DNA from: Apis mellifera | Lineage: Eukaryota; Arthropoda; Insecta; Hymenoptera; Apidae | Direction of reading: 5' to 3' | Assembly (NCBI RefSeq): GCF_003254395.2 | Contig: NC_037647.1 | Coordinates: forward strand, 11,908,050 to 11,972,049 | DNA: 64,000 bases | In this document: one piece after another, positions 1 through 12,108 of the stretch | Numbering within the stretch: position 1 is the stretch's first letter | Layout: every line of letters starts with the position of its first letter | Made by a program: the position numbers and the translations under genes | Notes under the pieces: generated by a model | What the model was told of the DNA's origin: nothing | Seen by the model: only the letters and a program-made list of their open reading frames with translations | Database searches by the model: none

Positions 1-859
1 GTTTTTTTCATTTGCTAATAATTTTGTTATTTCTAATCTATTAAACTCTAATAATTTTGGAGGTGAAAGTTTATTAGAATTTACTTTTATCTTAGAAATA
101 TTAAACTGTAAAATAATTAAAATAAAATAAAATACAGAGTGAAAAAAATAAATATATTACAATTTATATTAATTCAAAATATAATATTATAATATAATAT
201 TAATGGCCAATGTATTACAAGAAAAAAGTACAAAAACTTAAGTACTTGTTTAATCAATTCTTCATAACTGTCAATGTAATGAGCACCTCCTTTATTATCA
301 AAACCACCACCAGCATGAATAACATAGTTTAACACTGCTAATGGAAAAATTCCTTCTTTTCTAAAAGATTCTATATTTATGTTATTTTGTCTTTTTGATA
401 ATTTAGTTCCATCAGAATTTAATATTAAAGGTAAATGTCCATATATAGGTGGAGTCCAATTAAATGCTCTGTAATAATTATACTAATATTTATTTTCTAC
501 ATATATAGTTTATAATTTTACTTCATTTTGAAAAATTTATGATTGAATTATTTTAATAGTTTTAAATTATTATTATTTTAATAGTTTTAAAATCATTTTT
601 TCAAAATATTGTCCATATTGTTAATAATGAATTATTTTTAAATTAAAAAAAAAGTTAAAAAAAAAATAAAAATCTCTTAACCCATTAAAATTTGAAATCT
701 AATATCTATAAAAATTTACAAATTTGAAGAAGTATGAAGTATCATATCAAAGAAATTCTTCTATATATAAACTTTTCTATATATATATATTATATATAAT
801 TATATTGTATTATATTATATTATATTATATAATAATATATATAATATATAATATAATAT

Positions 860-896
<37 letters not shown>

Positions 897-2805
897 GTCT
901 ATATAAAATAAATAATGAAAATAGACATATTTTCGGTTAAAAATCATTTTATTGAATATTAATAATTTATTAATATTAATATTAAAATTTAATAATTTGC
1001 CTAAATATTTAATAAATATTTTCTATAAATACTGATGAAATTAAAGATAATATTAAGTGAATAATTTATAAATATTATATAAATACTTACTTATACATCA
1101 TTATGTGCTTAGGTGTAGATACTTGCCACTCAATTCCTCGTAATACATGAGATATTTCCATAAAATGATCATCAACAACGTTTGCAAAATGATAAGTTGG
1201 ATAACCATCCGTTTTAATAATAATTGGATCTCCTTCTCTTTTTGTGATATCAAGTTCTATTTTACCATATATTAAATCATTAAAATATTCTATTTCAGAA
1301 GATAACTATAAACATATAAATATAATTTAAAAAAATTATTAATATGTGATATCATATAATAATAATATCATTTTTATACCTTAAATCTAATACAAAAAGG
1401 ATCTCCATTATTAAGTTTTACTTTTACTTCATTACTGTTTAAATTTCTACATCTATTATCATATTTAGGCACTTGTCCACTTTTTATTGCTTGTTTTCGC
1501 AATAATTCCAATCTATTCTTTGTACAGAAACAGTAATATGCAGATTGATTGTCTATGAGCTTAAGCACTTGTTCTCTGTAATTTAATAAAATTATATATT
1601 GATAGTTTTTTAATATATTTAAGAGAATATTAATAATAATAATAATATATATATAAAAAATTTTTTGATTAAAATTATGTGTCAAATTTAAATAATAAAT
1701 AAAATTAATAATATACTAATTAATAGTATATTAATTTTTAAAACATAAAAAATATTAAATATATTTTTCATATATTTCTATTATAATATTAATATGTTTT
1801 TTTAAATAATTATTTGTTTTTTATTGAAAACAATAATATAATTCTTTTAATTTTATTTAAATGAATTTTTAAATTTTTAATTTATATAAAAAAATTTATT
1901 TTAAATTAAACATTAAAACTAAAATAAATTGTAATGATTATATTAAAATAGAATTTTCCTTACAATATTAATTTTTCTTTTTAATTTTTTTGCAGCTAAA
2001 ATATAAACCACTATTTAATTATAATAATAAAATAATAATTATAAATATAAATAATTACTTAAATTATAATTATTTGAAATAAAATATAATTATGTTTATT
2101 TGGACTTTATATTATATATATGTTTTATTGAATTTGAAAAAAAAATTTCAATGAGCTTTAAAATAGAAAATATTATTATTATATTTAATAATTTTATAGA
2201 AATAATTTTATAGAAAGATTTATAATATATATAATATAATATATAATTTTGTAATTTTATAAATATAAAATTTATATTACATTTACATACATGTAATTAT
2301 GATAAAAAAATAGATTTAATATTTATTATTATTTGAATTAAATAATATGAATTACATGAATTATATCATACTTGTATATTTCAAGTCGTTTCGATTGTAT
2401 GTAAGGTCCTGCAGGTCCTCCTCTTATTGGATCCTCATCAGGTATAATTCCAGACCATAATAAATCATTTTGTATTTTTTTTATAGTTTCAGGTATGCAT
2501 CTACTTTGATCTGTATCTTCAATTCGTAAAATAAATGCACCATTATTAGCACGAGCAAATAAATAATTATATAATGCAGTTCTTAAACTTCCTACATGTA
2601 ATAAACCTGTAATTATTTTTTACATTTTTTAAGATTATTTACTTCACTTTACTTATTTACTTCAAGAAAATAATATTCATAAAATAAAAAATAGATTTTA
2701 CACACCAGTTGGACTAGGAGCAAATCTAACTCTTACTTGTACTTTTTTGATGAATCGTTTTTGGATAAATTGAACATTTACAATACGAAATATGTTATAG
2801 TTCAT
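1..2805 (-). CDS. EARS2: Glutamyl-tRNA synthetase, mitochondrial (partial; C-terminal part beyond left edge)
   Basis: Charges mitochondrial tRNA with glutamate (class I aminoacyl-tRNA synthetase). Six exons on the minus strand: 2706-2805, 2372-2606, 1380-1575, 1091-1305, 246-468 and 1-105 (continuing off the window), 358 codons in all. Exon 1 starts at ATG 2805 with a basic N-terminus suited to mitochondrial import and ends in VRFAPSPTG. Exon 2 continues LLHVGSLRTALYNY, the HIGH-class ATP site, then RIEDTDQ. The ...AYYCFC... stretch and the KLSKR motif (KMSKS class) in the fifth exon are typical of bacterial/mitochondrial GluRS. All joins keep frame and use GT-AG sites. Intron 2 (1576-2371) is the largest at about 800 bp and is AT-rich. 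Transcribed divergently from SUZ12. The family call is firm; mitochondrial targeting is inferred from the family type. Confidence 0.93.
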
Positions 2806-4253
2806 ACTTTAAACTAAATTATATTAAAATTTTAAAATAAATTTCATTAAATGTTGTTATATGTAAAATTATTTTATTTCATATCATACAGAAAGAGAAA
2901 TATAAATTATAATTAATTTTAATTACAAAATATTTATATTATATTTATATTATATTTATTCATTAAAATTTATTTTTTATTTTCAATATTATTCCTGAAA
3001 TGAACAAAAATTAATTACTAAAAACTAATTCACATAATTCAATTGTATTTGGTTTTTCCATTCACATATATGAATATATATCAAATATATATTTGAAATA
3101 AATAAATAAATATATATATATATATATTTTTAATAAAATATTTTATTAACTAACCTCAAAAAATTTTTTCAAAAAATAAAAAGTATTATTTAACATTAAC
3201 AATATTTATATACTTATATTAAGTAATATTATTAAAAAAATGAAATATAAAATTAATTTATATTACAGAATAAATATAATTTATTCTAATAATAATCTTC
3301 ACAGCTTACTTCAAATATATGTAAGCCGTTATGCTACATGACAATTGTTAACTAAATGTAACTAAATGTAAGTATTATTTACTAGGAATTTTATTTTAAA
3401 TTTTAAATATACAAAATATTAAATATAAATAATTTAACAGATAGTAAATCATATTTTTTCTACTAAATTAACATTATTAAAATTAATTATTCAAAATCAA
3501 TCATTCTAGAGAATGAAATTCTAGAGAAAAAAATTAGATTTTGAAACAAAATACCGCAAAAATAAATAATAATATAACATTTAATAATGTATATATAACA
3601 TAAAAGTAATTCAATTTAACAGCATTTATTAATATACATTATTTATAACAAATAAAATTGAAAATATATAATAATTAAATAAATTAAAAAATAATGGGAT
3701 ATGCAAAATATTTATTTGCCCAGTAAGTAAATTAAAATTTACTTTAATTAAAAATACATAGAAATTATGCTAGTTCAAAATATATGACAAATACTATGAC
3801 AATAAATAAATGCAATTACAATTTGCAATATATTTTGATAAAATATAAAGTTATATCAATTTTATATTATATTTATACATTTTGAAAATTTTACCATTTC
3901 ATACATTACATATCTACCATTTATTTATTATTATCATTTATTTAATTATATAAAATACAAAATAACATAAATATTATTAAGAGAAAATTATTTATAATTT
4001 TTATAGATTTTTTACATATTTATATTATATATTTATATTGATAGATACATAATTAGAATAAATTGTTTAAATTTTGCGCGAAATATATTCACAATAAATA
4101 GATAGTTAGGTACTTATTAACGATACATACATAAGGGTGCGCTTTAGTCGCAGGCTAAGCGCCGCAGATTTCGCGCGGGGCGGGTGTTGTCATTGGATTT
4201 TTACGTGACAAAAGTGAGTTTTCGTAGAAAATTTGACAACGAATCGCGTGAAA
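2806..4253. promoter_or_regulatory. Divergent promoter region between EARS2 and SUZ12
   Basis: About 1.4 kb without a coding region. Most is A/T low-complexity sequence, including a TA-repeat around 3112-3127. The last 130 bases before the SUZ12 start change sharply: 4135-4200 is rich in CpG and GCGC steps (GCGCTTTAG, AAGCGCCGC, TTCGCGCGGGGCGGG), as expected of a housekeeping-type promoter and 5' UTR. No other ORF is convincing here. Confidence 0.55.
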
Positions 4254-6519
4254 ATGCCGCCGAAAAAGCGGGAAAAAGAAGTGGATGGACAAAAAGGTCC
4301 TCGAATGGATCAAATACAAGCAGACCATGAGCTCTTCCTACAGGCCTTCGAAAGTAAGAACTTTTAGTCATATTATTTTTCTTTTTTATATATTTTTGAA
4401 ATTTCAAAATTAATTAATATAAAAATTTATAATAATTAAATAATTAATGATTAGTTCTATTTGAATATATGTTATAAATAATAAAAATGATCATACATAA
4501 CCTTATGTACTGAAAACGTACGGAGCGCCGATTCGCGCGTCGCTACACTTCGTTCCCTCCTTCATTTCAATTGGGCACATGTCATTTTTCTATGTGTAAA
4601 TTAATGTTCAATTTAAAAACTTAAGTCATTATATCATTTATAATAATTGATATATTATTTAATTTCATGTGTATTTATGATTAAATTGTAATTATTTTTA
4701 ATAATAAAATATTTTTTATTTTTAACGTGATAAATGTTTATATTTATTATATAATATTGAATTATTATTCAATTTGATCATATTATTATTTTATTAGCAT
4801 ATAAAAACATAAAAAAATAAAGATTTTATGTGATTTTATTGTGGTTTATTACATTTTATTATAAAAAATTTAATTTCTTTTTGATTATTTTATTTTTTAA
4901 TATAAGTTATAAAATCATATATATATTCTATCAATATTTTATCAAATATTTTTATATTTTAATTTCATATTGAAAGAAACATTCAATATGAATTATTTTT
5001 ATATATAAAATAGAAAGTACATTTATAATGTTTTTAACATATGTATATTTTTAAATTTTTATAAAAATTATTTTACATTTTGAAAAAAATGTTAATCTTT
5101 GTTATTTAAAGGAATTTAATTGAATTCTTTTTCTATTTCATTTATTTGAATTTATAATTATATTTTTATTTTTTTATAATAAATTATATTTATTTTTTCA
5201 GAGCCAACCCAAATTTATCGATTTCTTCGCACAAGAAACCAAATTTCAGTAAGTAAAAATAAAATAAATTTATCTCTATTTCATATTTTATTTTAATTAT
5301 TAATTATTTATAGTTTAATTTCTCCTCAAAGTGTTAACTGAATATTTTAATATATAATAATATTAAAAAAGTACAAATATTAGATGAAGGTGAAACAATA
5401 AACATTTGTAGACAAATAAAGTGAATGAAAGTGTATTTGGTACAATTTTTTTTGTACCAAGAGTTTAGTGAACTTTTCTTGAATTGTAAAAATTAAACTC
5501 TACAGTAGAGTGCTTGTGAATATAATCCAAACTGTAAAAATATTTTGAAACTTTTTATATTTGTTTTTAATATATAAAAACGGTAGGTATAAAATTATAT
5601 TATAAAACTGTCTTATAATTTCATTATAAGATATAAATTAAATATTGCATATTGTATGTTCTTTATGTTTTTGTTTATATAAACTAAGAGAAATATAATT
5701 GTGTAAAGTATTTTATGAAATTTCTTTTAGCCAATATTTCTATATAGAAATTTAACTTACATGAGGCAACGTATGTCCAGAAGCCATAAGTCTCGACGAG
5801 GATTTAAAATTGACATGATATTGGAAAAATTAATGTTGAAAAATAATCAAGAAGAAAACCCAGGTGTTCGTGGATATATGACTCTTACTTTTCTAGGTTT
5901 TTATGATAAAAAAGGTAATCATAAATAAAACATTTTTTATTTAATTTTCTATATGTTAAAAATAATTATATTTAAAATTTTATTATAATATATTTTTATA
6001 ATGATATTAATATTATAGTTGAAACACCTCAAGATCCTGTAAAAGTGGAAACATTGTTATTGAAAATATGTCATAAGAAACGAAAAGATGTGAGTTCACC
6101 AATTATGCAGGCAAGTTGATTTTTATGAATTACATTAATATAATAACATAACATTAAATATCTATGAATTGAAATATATGAAAAAAATTAAAAATTATTA
6201 ATTGAGTAAATATTATTTATTTTAGGTTTCTGTTGGTACAAGTGAAGTTCCAATCAATCCTTGTGAAAATCAACCTCCTCCAAAAGCACCTACTATATCT
6301 ATACCTAATGAATCTTTCAGTTTAAATAATGGTCATGTAGCAAAAACTTATATGCTTTTACTTAGAGTATATTGTACGTCCAGTACTGGCTGCCTTATGC
6401 ATAACTGTGATTTAGATGGTTGGTAAAAATATATATAATAAATTATTATATCATTGTCATTTAGAAAATATATTGTTTCATATATTTCTTTTTATGTATG
6501 ATATGATATATATATATAT

Positions 6520-6569
<50 letters not shown>

Positions 6570-8539
6570 ACACCCAATTATTTTTTTCTATATTAAGAAT
6601 ATTAAAAATATTTTTTCTTTATATTTAATAATTAATAATTATATATATATACACATTTTTTTCAGAACCAGCTCAAAAGCGTCGTAAGTCCTCCACGGGT
6701 TCAATTAAATCTGGAGGAGAGGAAATAAAATTGTATGGTTCTGAACTGATAGTATATGATAAGCACAATCGATGTTTATTAACTGATGGAGATTATGAAT
6801 TAGGTTTACAAGAAGTACAAACTAATATTCGATCTAGCCCAAAGAAGCATAGCTCTTGGGAGTCTGTACCTGACATCAAGGAATGTGGCCCTTTTGAAGT
6901 ATTTAGCAAAGGTCCAACGTTAAAATTTAGGCTTAATTGGACAACTGAACCAAGTAATGGTTTAGTTGATAGACCAGCTCCAATTCATCCATTACCAAAT
7001 GGTGATAATAAGGAAAATCGATCAGGAAATAGTAAGTTATTTATGAAATACAATATATAATATACAATAAGCAGGTTTCTTAAGAATAAAAAAACAGAAG
7101 TTAAGAAAACAGCCTATTATATTTTATGTCTTATTTCATATTTTTCTTCACAAAATATATATATAAATACATAAATAAAATTTTAAGAAATTATAAATTA
7201 ATGTTATAATTTCAGCTGGTCTAGAACGTTCTTCCACAAATAATAATAATAATAATAATAACAATAATAATAACAACAACAACAACAATAGTAATAATAA
7301 TAATAATAATAATAACAACAACAACAACAATAACTCTACACTGCCAACACCTAATCCCCTTAATTCTTCAAGAATGACGACGTCTAGTGAAAAAACAGAT
7401 ACTGTCATGGGTACACAGCAAATAGTTTATCAGTTCCTGTATAATAATAATAGTCGGCAACAAACAGAAGCTTGTGAAGATTTACATTGTCCATGGTGCT
7501 CATTAGATTGTGGAAAACTTTATTCACTTTTAAAACACTTAAAATTATGTCATTCGCGATTTACATTTACATATGTGGTAAGTATTTAAATATATATAAT
7601 TCTACTTAACATTATAATATTATAATTCTACATAACGTAACGATAATTAATGTAATTATGGCTATTTTAATAGCCAATTCCACAAGGTGCTCGCATAGAT
7701 GTAGCAATAAATGAATGTTATGACGGCTCTTATGCTGGTAGTCCTCATGAATTAATTTCGCAACCATCAAATGTAGCGTTTTCAAGAACAGGACCGACAA
7801 GACGAACAAGTGTAACAAATATTTTAGTATGTCGTCCAAAAAGAACTAAGCCAAGTCTTTCTGAATTTTTAGAACTTGATGAAAATGAATATGAAAGCCA
7901 GAGACCTTATATTACAGGGCATAATAGGTACAAAATTTATTTAAAATAAATATTGTTTAATATATAATAGATTATATGATTTATAAAAATTTTCATAGGT
8001 TGTATCATCATACTGTTACGTGTTTACCTATATATCCAAAAGAAATGGATATTGATTCTGAAGGAGAAAATGATCCAAAATGGTTACAAACAAAAACAAG
8101 AATGATGATTGATGATTTTACAGATGTGAATGAAGGAGAAAAAGAACTTATGAAAATGTGGAATTTACATGTCATGAAATATGGATATGTAGGAGACTGC
8201 CAAATACCATTGGCTTGCCAAATGTTTCTAGAAACTAAAGGAAAGGAATTGCTCATGAAAAATTTGTATCGTAATTTTGTTTTACATATGTGTAGTTTGT
8301 TTGATTTTGGTCTAATTAGTCCTGTGGTTTTATATCAAACAATACAAAAATTACAAGAAATCATGAAAGAAGGAGGCGAAGATAGTGATATTCGAAAAGT
8401 TTTACAAAAGTCTCATGAAGCTCAAGTTGAAAAATGGCTTAATTCAGGCTGTCATACATCTTTAGATACTAAACAAAATAATGCAAATACTAAAGAAAAT
8501 TTAAATACTGAAGGATTAAATTCTAATGGTATAGAGTGA
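4254..8539 (+). CDS. SUZ12: Polycomb protein SUZ12 (PRC2 subunit)
   Basis: Scaffold subunit of Polycomb repressive complex 2, needed for H3K27 methylation in the nucleus. Nine exons: 4254-4353, 5202-5248, 5731-5914, 6019-6110, 6226-6418, 6666-7031, 7216-7577, 7674-7927 and 7999-8539; 712 aa, close to the vertebrate length. The N-terminus carries the conserved [20 protein letters not shown] block. A C2H2 zinc finger (CPWCSLDCGKLYSLLKHLKLCH) lies near residues 418-440. The VEFS box fills the last exon (about 550-650; e.g. ELMKMWNLHVMKYGYVGD). Oddities: intron 4 (6111-6225) has a GC donor (CAG|GCAAGT); exon 6 must end at 6418 before a weak GTTGGT donor to avoid a stop; exon 7 carries an Asn17-Ser-Asn14 run just upstream of the finger, around residues 337-368. 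The start fits the family N-terminus. The identification is secure. Confidence 0.96.
6504..6571. repeat. TA/CA dinucleotide microsatellite in SUZ12 intron 5
   Basis: Almost uninterrupted TA repeats with a short CACACA interruption. The apparent ORF across it (about 70 aa, Ile/Tyr repeats) is an artefact of the repeat. Confidence 0.9.
7242..7337 (+). repeat. AAT/AAC trinucleotide repeat encoding poly-Asn in SUZ12
   Basis: In-frame AAT and AAC codons encode 17 Asn, one Ser (AGT), then 14 Asn. The mix of AAT and AAC blocks suggests repeated slippage and partial duplication. The antisense strand reads as poly-Leu and is not a gene. Confidence 0.95.
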
Positions 8540-9877
8540 TGAGGATTGACTTTTTTTAGATACCACAATATAAAGTGTTCGCTTCGATTCCGGTGACGAG
8601 GTTTTTAGAAAAATTGAAGATGAAATGATAATTGAAAGATGCATCATTTGTAATCTTAAGAAGGAAATATTTTCCTTCATTTGCGAAGTTATGAATAGTA
8701 AAAAAATTTGTTTGCAAATTTATTTCAAGGAAAAATATCTGCCTTTAGATATTATTTGAATATATAAGGAATATAATCCTAGTCACCGAATCCTGAGCGT
8801 ACTAGGTAACATGAAGAACAAGAATACGTAGAAGACGTCTGCCGCTTGTACTTGCTATTACTCTAGTAGGTGTCGGATAAGACTGACTTTATTGGAAAAA
8901 AAAACCTCTTTTTATACACGAACGGGTAACAGCATTTGACCAATCGATATGGTCAAAATATCGCGCGTTCGAGTAAGACGAGTCGCTTTCGTTTCTCGTC
9001 TTTTACCCGCATTCGTGCAGACCGCGTCTTGTTCAACTGCTTATTTCTACATTTATTTCTACATATATGTATATACATTTAATTTATTCAATAATATATG
9101 TTAAATTTACATATAACTACATTTTGAAGGAAATCAAGGTCATTGGATAAATATTGTATATTCATGAGATAATAGATTATTCTTTTACATGATAAAACAG
9201 TTGTACCTCCTATGTAATATTAATTTAAATTATAATCTTATAGATTAATGAATAAATTTAATATCTGAAGTTAATACAAAACTGGGAAAATTAGCACATA
9301 ATCTCTTAAAATATGGGACCTTGATAAAATTACTTCAGATATTTCTTATAAACTCAATTTAATAAACTGAGGCTGTAAATTATAGGTTTTACCCCAAAGT
9401 AAGGAATGAACTGTTATAAAAAAAGTGCCTTTGTAAAGCGAGAAAATCTGAATGTGAGAGTGACTTTCGCCAATATATGACCTTTACATTAAGTATTTGT
9501 GCTCATTTATAATGCGTTAAATGTTTGTATGTTTTTTTATTTTTAGTAAAGATTTCTTTGTCGATTGTCATTCTTTCAGATAAACTTATAGACAAAATTT
9601 AGTAAGTTACAGTAAGTTTATTCTCTGTGTATATATAATATACACAATTTTACTGCCGATAATCGTTCGAAGAAACAATTACATTCCCGAGATATTTCTA
9701 TATGTAAAATGAAATCTTATTCAATTTTTAAGTATTAATTTCTAGTAATGTTCTCTTCGAACGAGTTAGATCACTGTCCATTAATACTTATGCTAGGTTG
9801 TAAATAAAAAATACAATAAACATAGAAATATTATAATTTAAAGTGTTCAGTGCTTTTACTTGAAATTATTCAAATTA
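8540..9877 (+). other. SUZ12 3' UTR and downstream region
   Basis: About 1.3 kb with no coding ORF. It is clearly less AT-rich than the introns between about 8560 and 9060. Candidate poly(A) signals (AATAAA) lie around 9800-9820, so most of it is probably 3' UTR. It contains a multi-stem fold (8917-9017) and a second inverted repeat (9663-9764). A mariner-like MITE starts immediately after. Confidence 0.55.
8917..9017 (+). other. Predicted three-way-junction RNA structure in SUZ12 3' region
   Basis: Three nested complementary pairs are visible: outer CACGAACGGGTAA (8917-8929) with TTACCCGCATTCGTG (9003-9017, two bulged bases); hairpin 1 TTTGACC (8935-8941) with GGTCAAA (8951-8957); hairpin 2 AAGACGAG (8975-8982) with CTCGTCTT (8995-9002). 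Hairpin 2 stacks directly on the outer stem. Whether it is transcribed and functional is inferred. Confidence 0.45.
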
Positions 9878-10459
9878 TTAGGTTGTTCGAAAATTAATTG
9901 CGATTTTTGATGTATAAAGCTTTACTTAAAATTAACTTATTTAATCGAAATAAATTCATTACAATTTATATAGCTTTTTTGATGAGATACAAATTATCCT
10001 ATGTCTTAAAAAAAAATCTGATATTGTATAAATGTGTTTATACGAACATTATAAAAAAATTTTTTTACAAAATATTAAACAAAAAAAGTTATATGTTCAG
10101 CAGAATTTATTTTATTTTTGCAGAATGTATAGTTCATATTTTAAGGAAATTCTCTTGTTTTAATATTTTAAATTATAAAAAGATTTTATGAATATGTTTT
10201 TTTTCTTATTATTACATCATTATTTATATTGATGAAATTAATAAAAATTAAATAGAGAAAATCAAAGCATCATCACTAAATTATGTAGTGCAATATTTAT
10301 ATTGATTGTGAATATATTTGAAAATAAATTTCTAGAAATTTAAAATAATATTGTATAACAAATATAAAATTAGTTTACAGTCCATAAGATTGTTATATGT
10401 AAAATTTTAAATATTAGAAATAGTAATAAAAAATTGCAATTTATTTCAAGACAACCTAA
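9878..10459. mobile_element. Mariner-type MITE or deleted mariner, 582 bp
   Basis: Both ends carry the same inverted repeat: left TTAGGTTGT...AATTGC.ATTTTT, and the reverse complement of the right end gives TTAGGTTGT...AATTGCAATTTTT, about 23 of 32 terminal positions matching. A TA dinucleotide flanks each end (9876-9877 and 10460-10461), the target-site duplication expected of Tc1/mariner elements, and TTAGGTTG is a common mariner terminus. The interior is AT-rich. An open frame of 97 codons at 9898-10191 shows no transposase motif that I recognise, so the copy looks non-autonomous. Confidence 0.85.
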
Positions 10460-10865
10460 TATATTTTTTTATTTTTTAGAATAATTATATAATGGTAATT
10501 ATATTATTATAACATTATATTAAAAATTATTTTCCTTCTAAGGGGTAGCTTTTTTGAATAAAATTGTAGTACATGTTTCTATATACACAAATACACACGT
10601 ACGCACAAACAATCATGTAATTTCGGAAAAATATATCTTTTTATGAAGTAAAAAATTATGTTACATATACTTTTATTAATTAATGGAAAAATTAATAAGA
10701 ATATAAAAACTTTATTTTCATTTATAAAGTTATTAGTAGTGAAAATTTATAATAACATTCTAAATTTATCCAAGATTTTTACAATTATATATTTAGTTAC
10801 TTAGTACTGTTTAATATTTCTCTTATGTCCGTGAATATGTTATATATGTTATATATTAAATTACA
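10460..10865 (-). other. 3' flank of METTL22
   Basis: AT-rich sequence between the MITE and the METTL22 stop. A minus-strand AATAAA-type signal is present near 10671-10677, suitable for METTL22 polyadenylation. No other gene is visible. Confidence 0.4.
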
Positions 10866-12108
10866 TTATTTATTTAACTTGTTTTCTATTTTCATGAGAA
10901 CCATCTGTTTTATTCTATTATATTTAAAATATTGTGGAAAATCTATTTTAATATATTCAATATGCCAATTAAAATGTTTTGCTTCAATAAGTTCTAAAAA
11001 TTCTTCATACATAGGTGCAGTAGTTTTCATATCAGCTGTAGTAAAAACATATCTTTTCTCTAAAGCAATATAAATAACTTTCGATATATCTGAATTTAAA
11101 AGTTCACTTAATGTTTGAACAAATCCTTCAGTTATAGTTTTATCATATATTACTGTAAACATAAAATATCAAACATGCATTATTTTTATTTTAAAAATAA
11201 ATTTATAAAGTTATAATTATAATAAGATATAAAGTTATAACTCACCATCTGCAGCTAAAATAACATTTACTTTATCTAATTTTTTCTTATAAGATGTAAA
11301 TGATTTTAAATTTAAAAAATCTAATTCCTTAATACAAATTTTAGCTTTAATATAATTTTTGTTTCGTATAAAATTTCTATATATTAATTTCAACATTCCT
11401 TTGACATCAATATCTAGAATATATAATATTTATTTTAAATATAAAAAATAATATATAATATTATATTATTTTATTACAAATTTTGACAATTATGACAAAT
11501 TACCTGTGCAAATTACTTCTTCTGCTAAAAAACTAGTTATTATACTAGTTAAACCAACTCCAGCACCTAATTCTAAAACTATTTTATCTTTGAATAAACT
11601 AGGATTTGATAAAATATAATCAGCTAACAATAATGCACCTCGCCATACTTGTAATCCAACATATTGTAAGTTTGTAGATATATGATGTTCTAAAAATATT
11701 AATATAATATAATTTTAATTAATCATTTATGATGTTTTATCATAAATTTATACTAGCTTTTTGATTTTTTGCTATATACAAAATTTCTATATATTAATTT
11801 ATACCTATTAATAATTTTCCTTCTTGTTGTCTATCTAACAGTATATCATTATCATTATCATGATTTATAATATTGTTAAGACATTTTGATTTAATCATAT
11901 AGGATGGATATTTAAAAATAAAACTGGATATTGCATCTAAAAAAATATAATTACACACACATATATATACATTTTAACTACTACAGAAAAATATATATAT
12001 GTATATATATATAATTTTCTAAAAATTGAAGAACTTACTATTATTTTTATATTTTATATACAAATTTTTATTTTCTGTAAATATTTCTGATGTTATTACA
12101 CATGTCAT
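10866..12108 (-). CDS. METTL22: Methyltransferase-like protein 22 (class I SAM-dependent lysine methyltransferase)
   Basis: Seven-beta-strand SAM methyltransferase of the METTL21/22 group; the mammalian enzyme methylates lysines of nuclear proteins. Five coding exons on the minus strand: 12039-12108, 11805-11936, 11504-11689, 11246-11413 and 10866-11152; 280 aa. Seen: QVWRGALLLADYIL, then motif I LELGAGVGLTS, then CTDID at the end of beta 2, VILAADVIYD (post-II), EKRYVF, and the C-terminal DFPQYFKYNRIKQM block that matches METTL22 rather than METTL21. It lacks the long N-terminal extension of mammalian METTL22. ATG 12108 directly follows an acceptor-like AG, so a 5' UTR exon probably lies further right (12110-12400) and could add residues. 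Divergent from the PDI gene. Confidence 0.85.

Noticed and set aside
6416..6628. Plus-strand ORF of Ile/Tyr repeats
   Set aside because: Translation of the TA microsatellite in SUZ12 intron 5.
7148..7408. Minus-strand ORF rich in leucine
   Set aside because: It is the antisense of the AAT/AAC repeat in SUZ12 exon 7.
9898..10191. 97-codon ORF inside the mariner MITE, possibly transposase
   Set aside because: No helix-turn-helix or DDD/DDE transposase motifs visible; composition is that of A/T-rich noncoding DNA.
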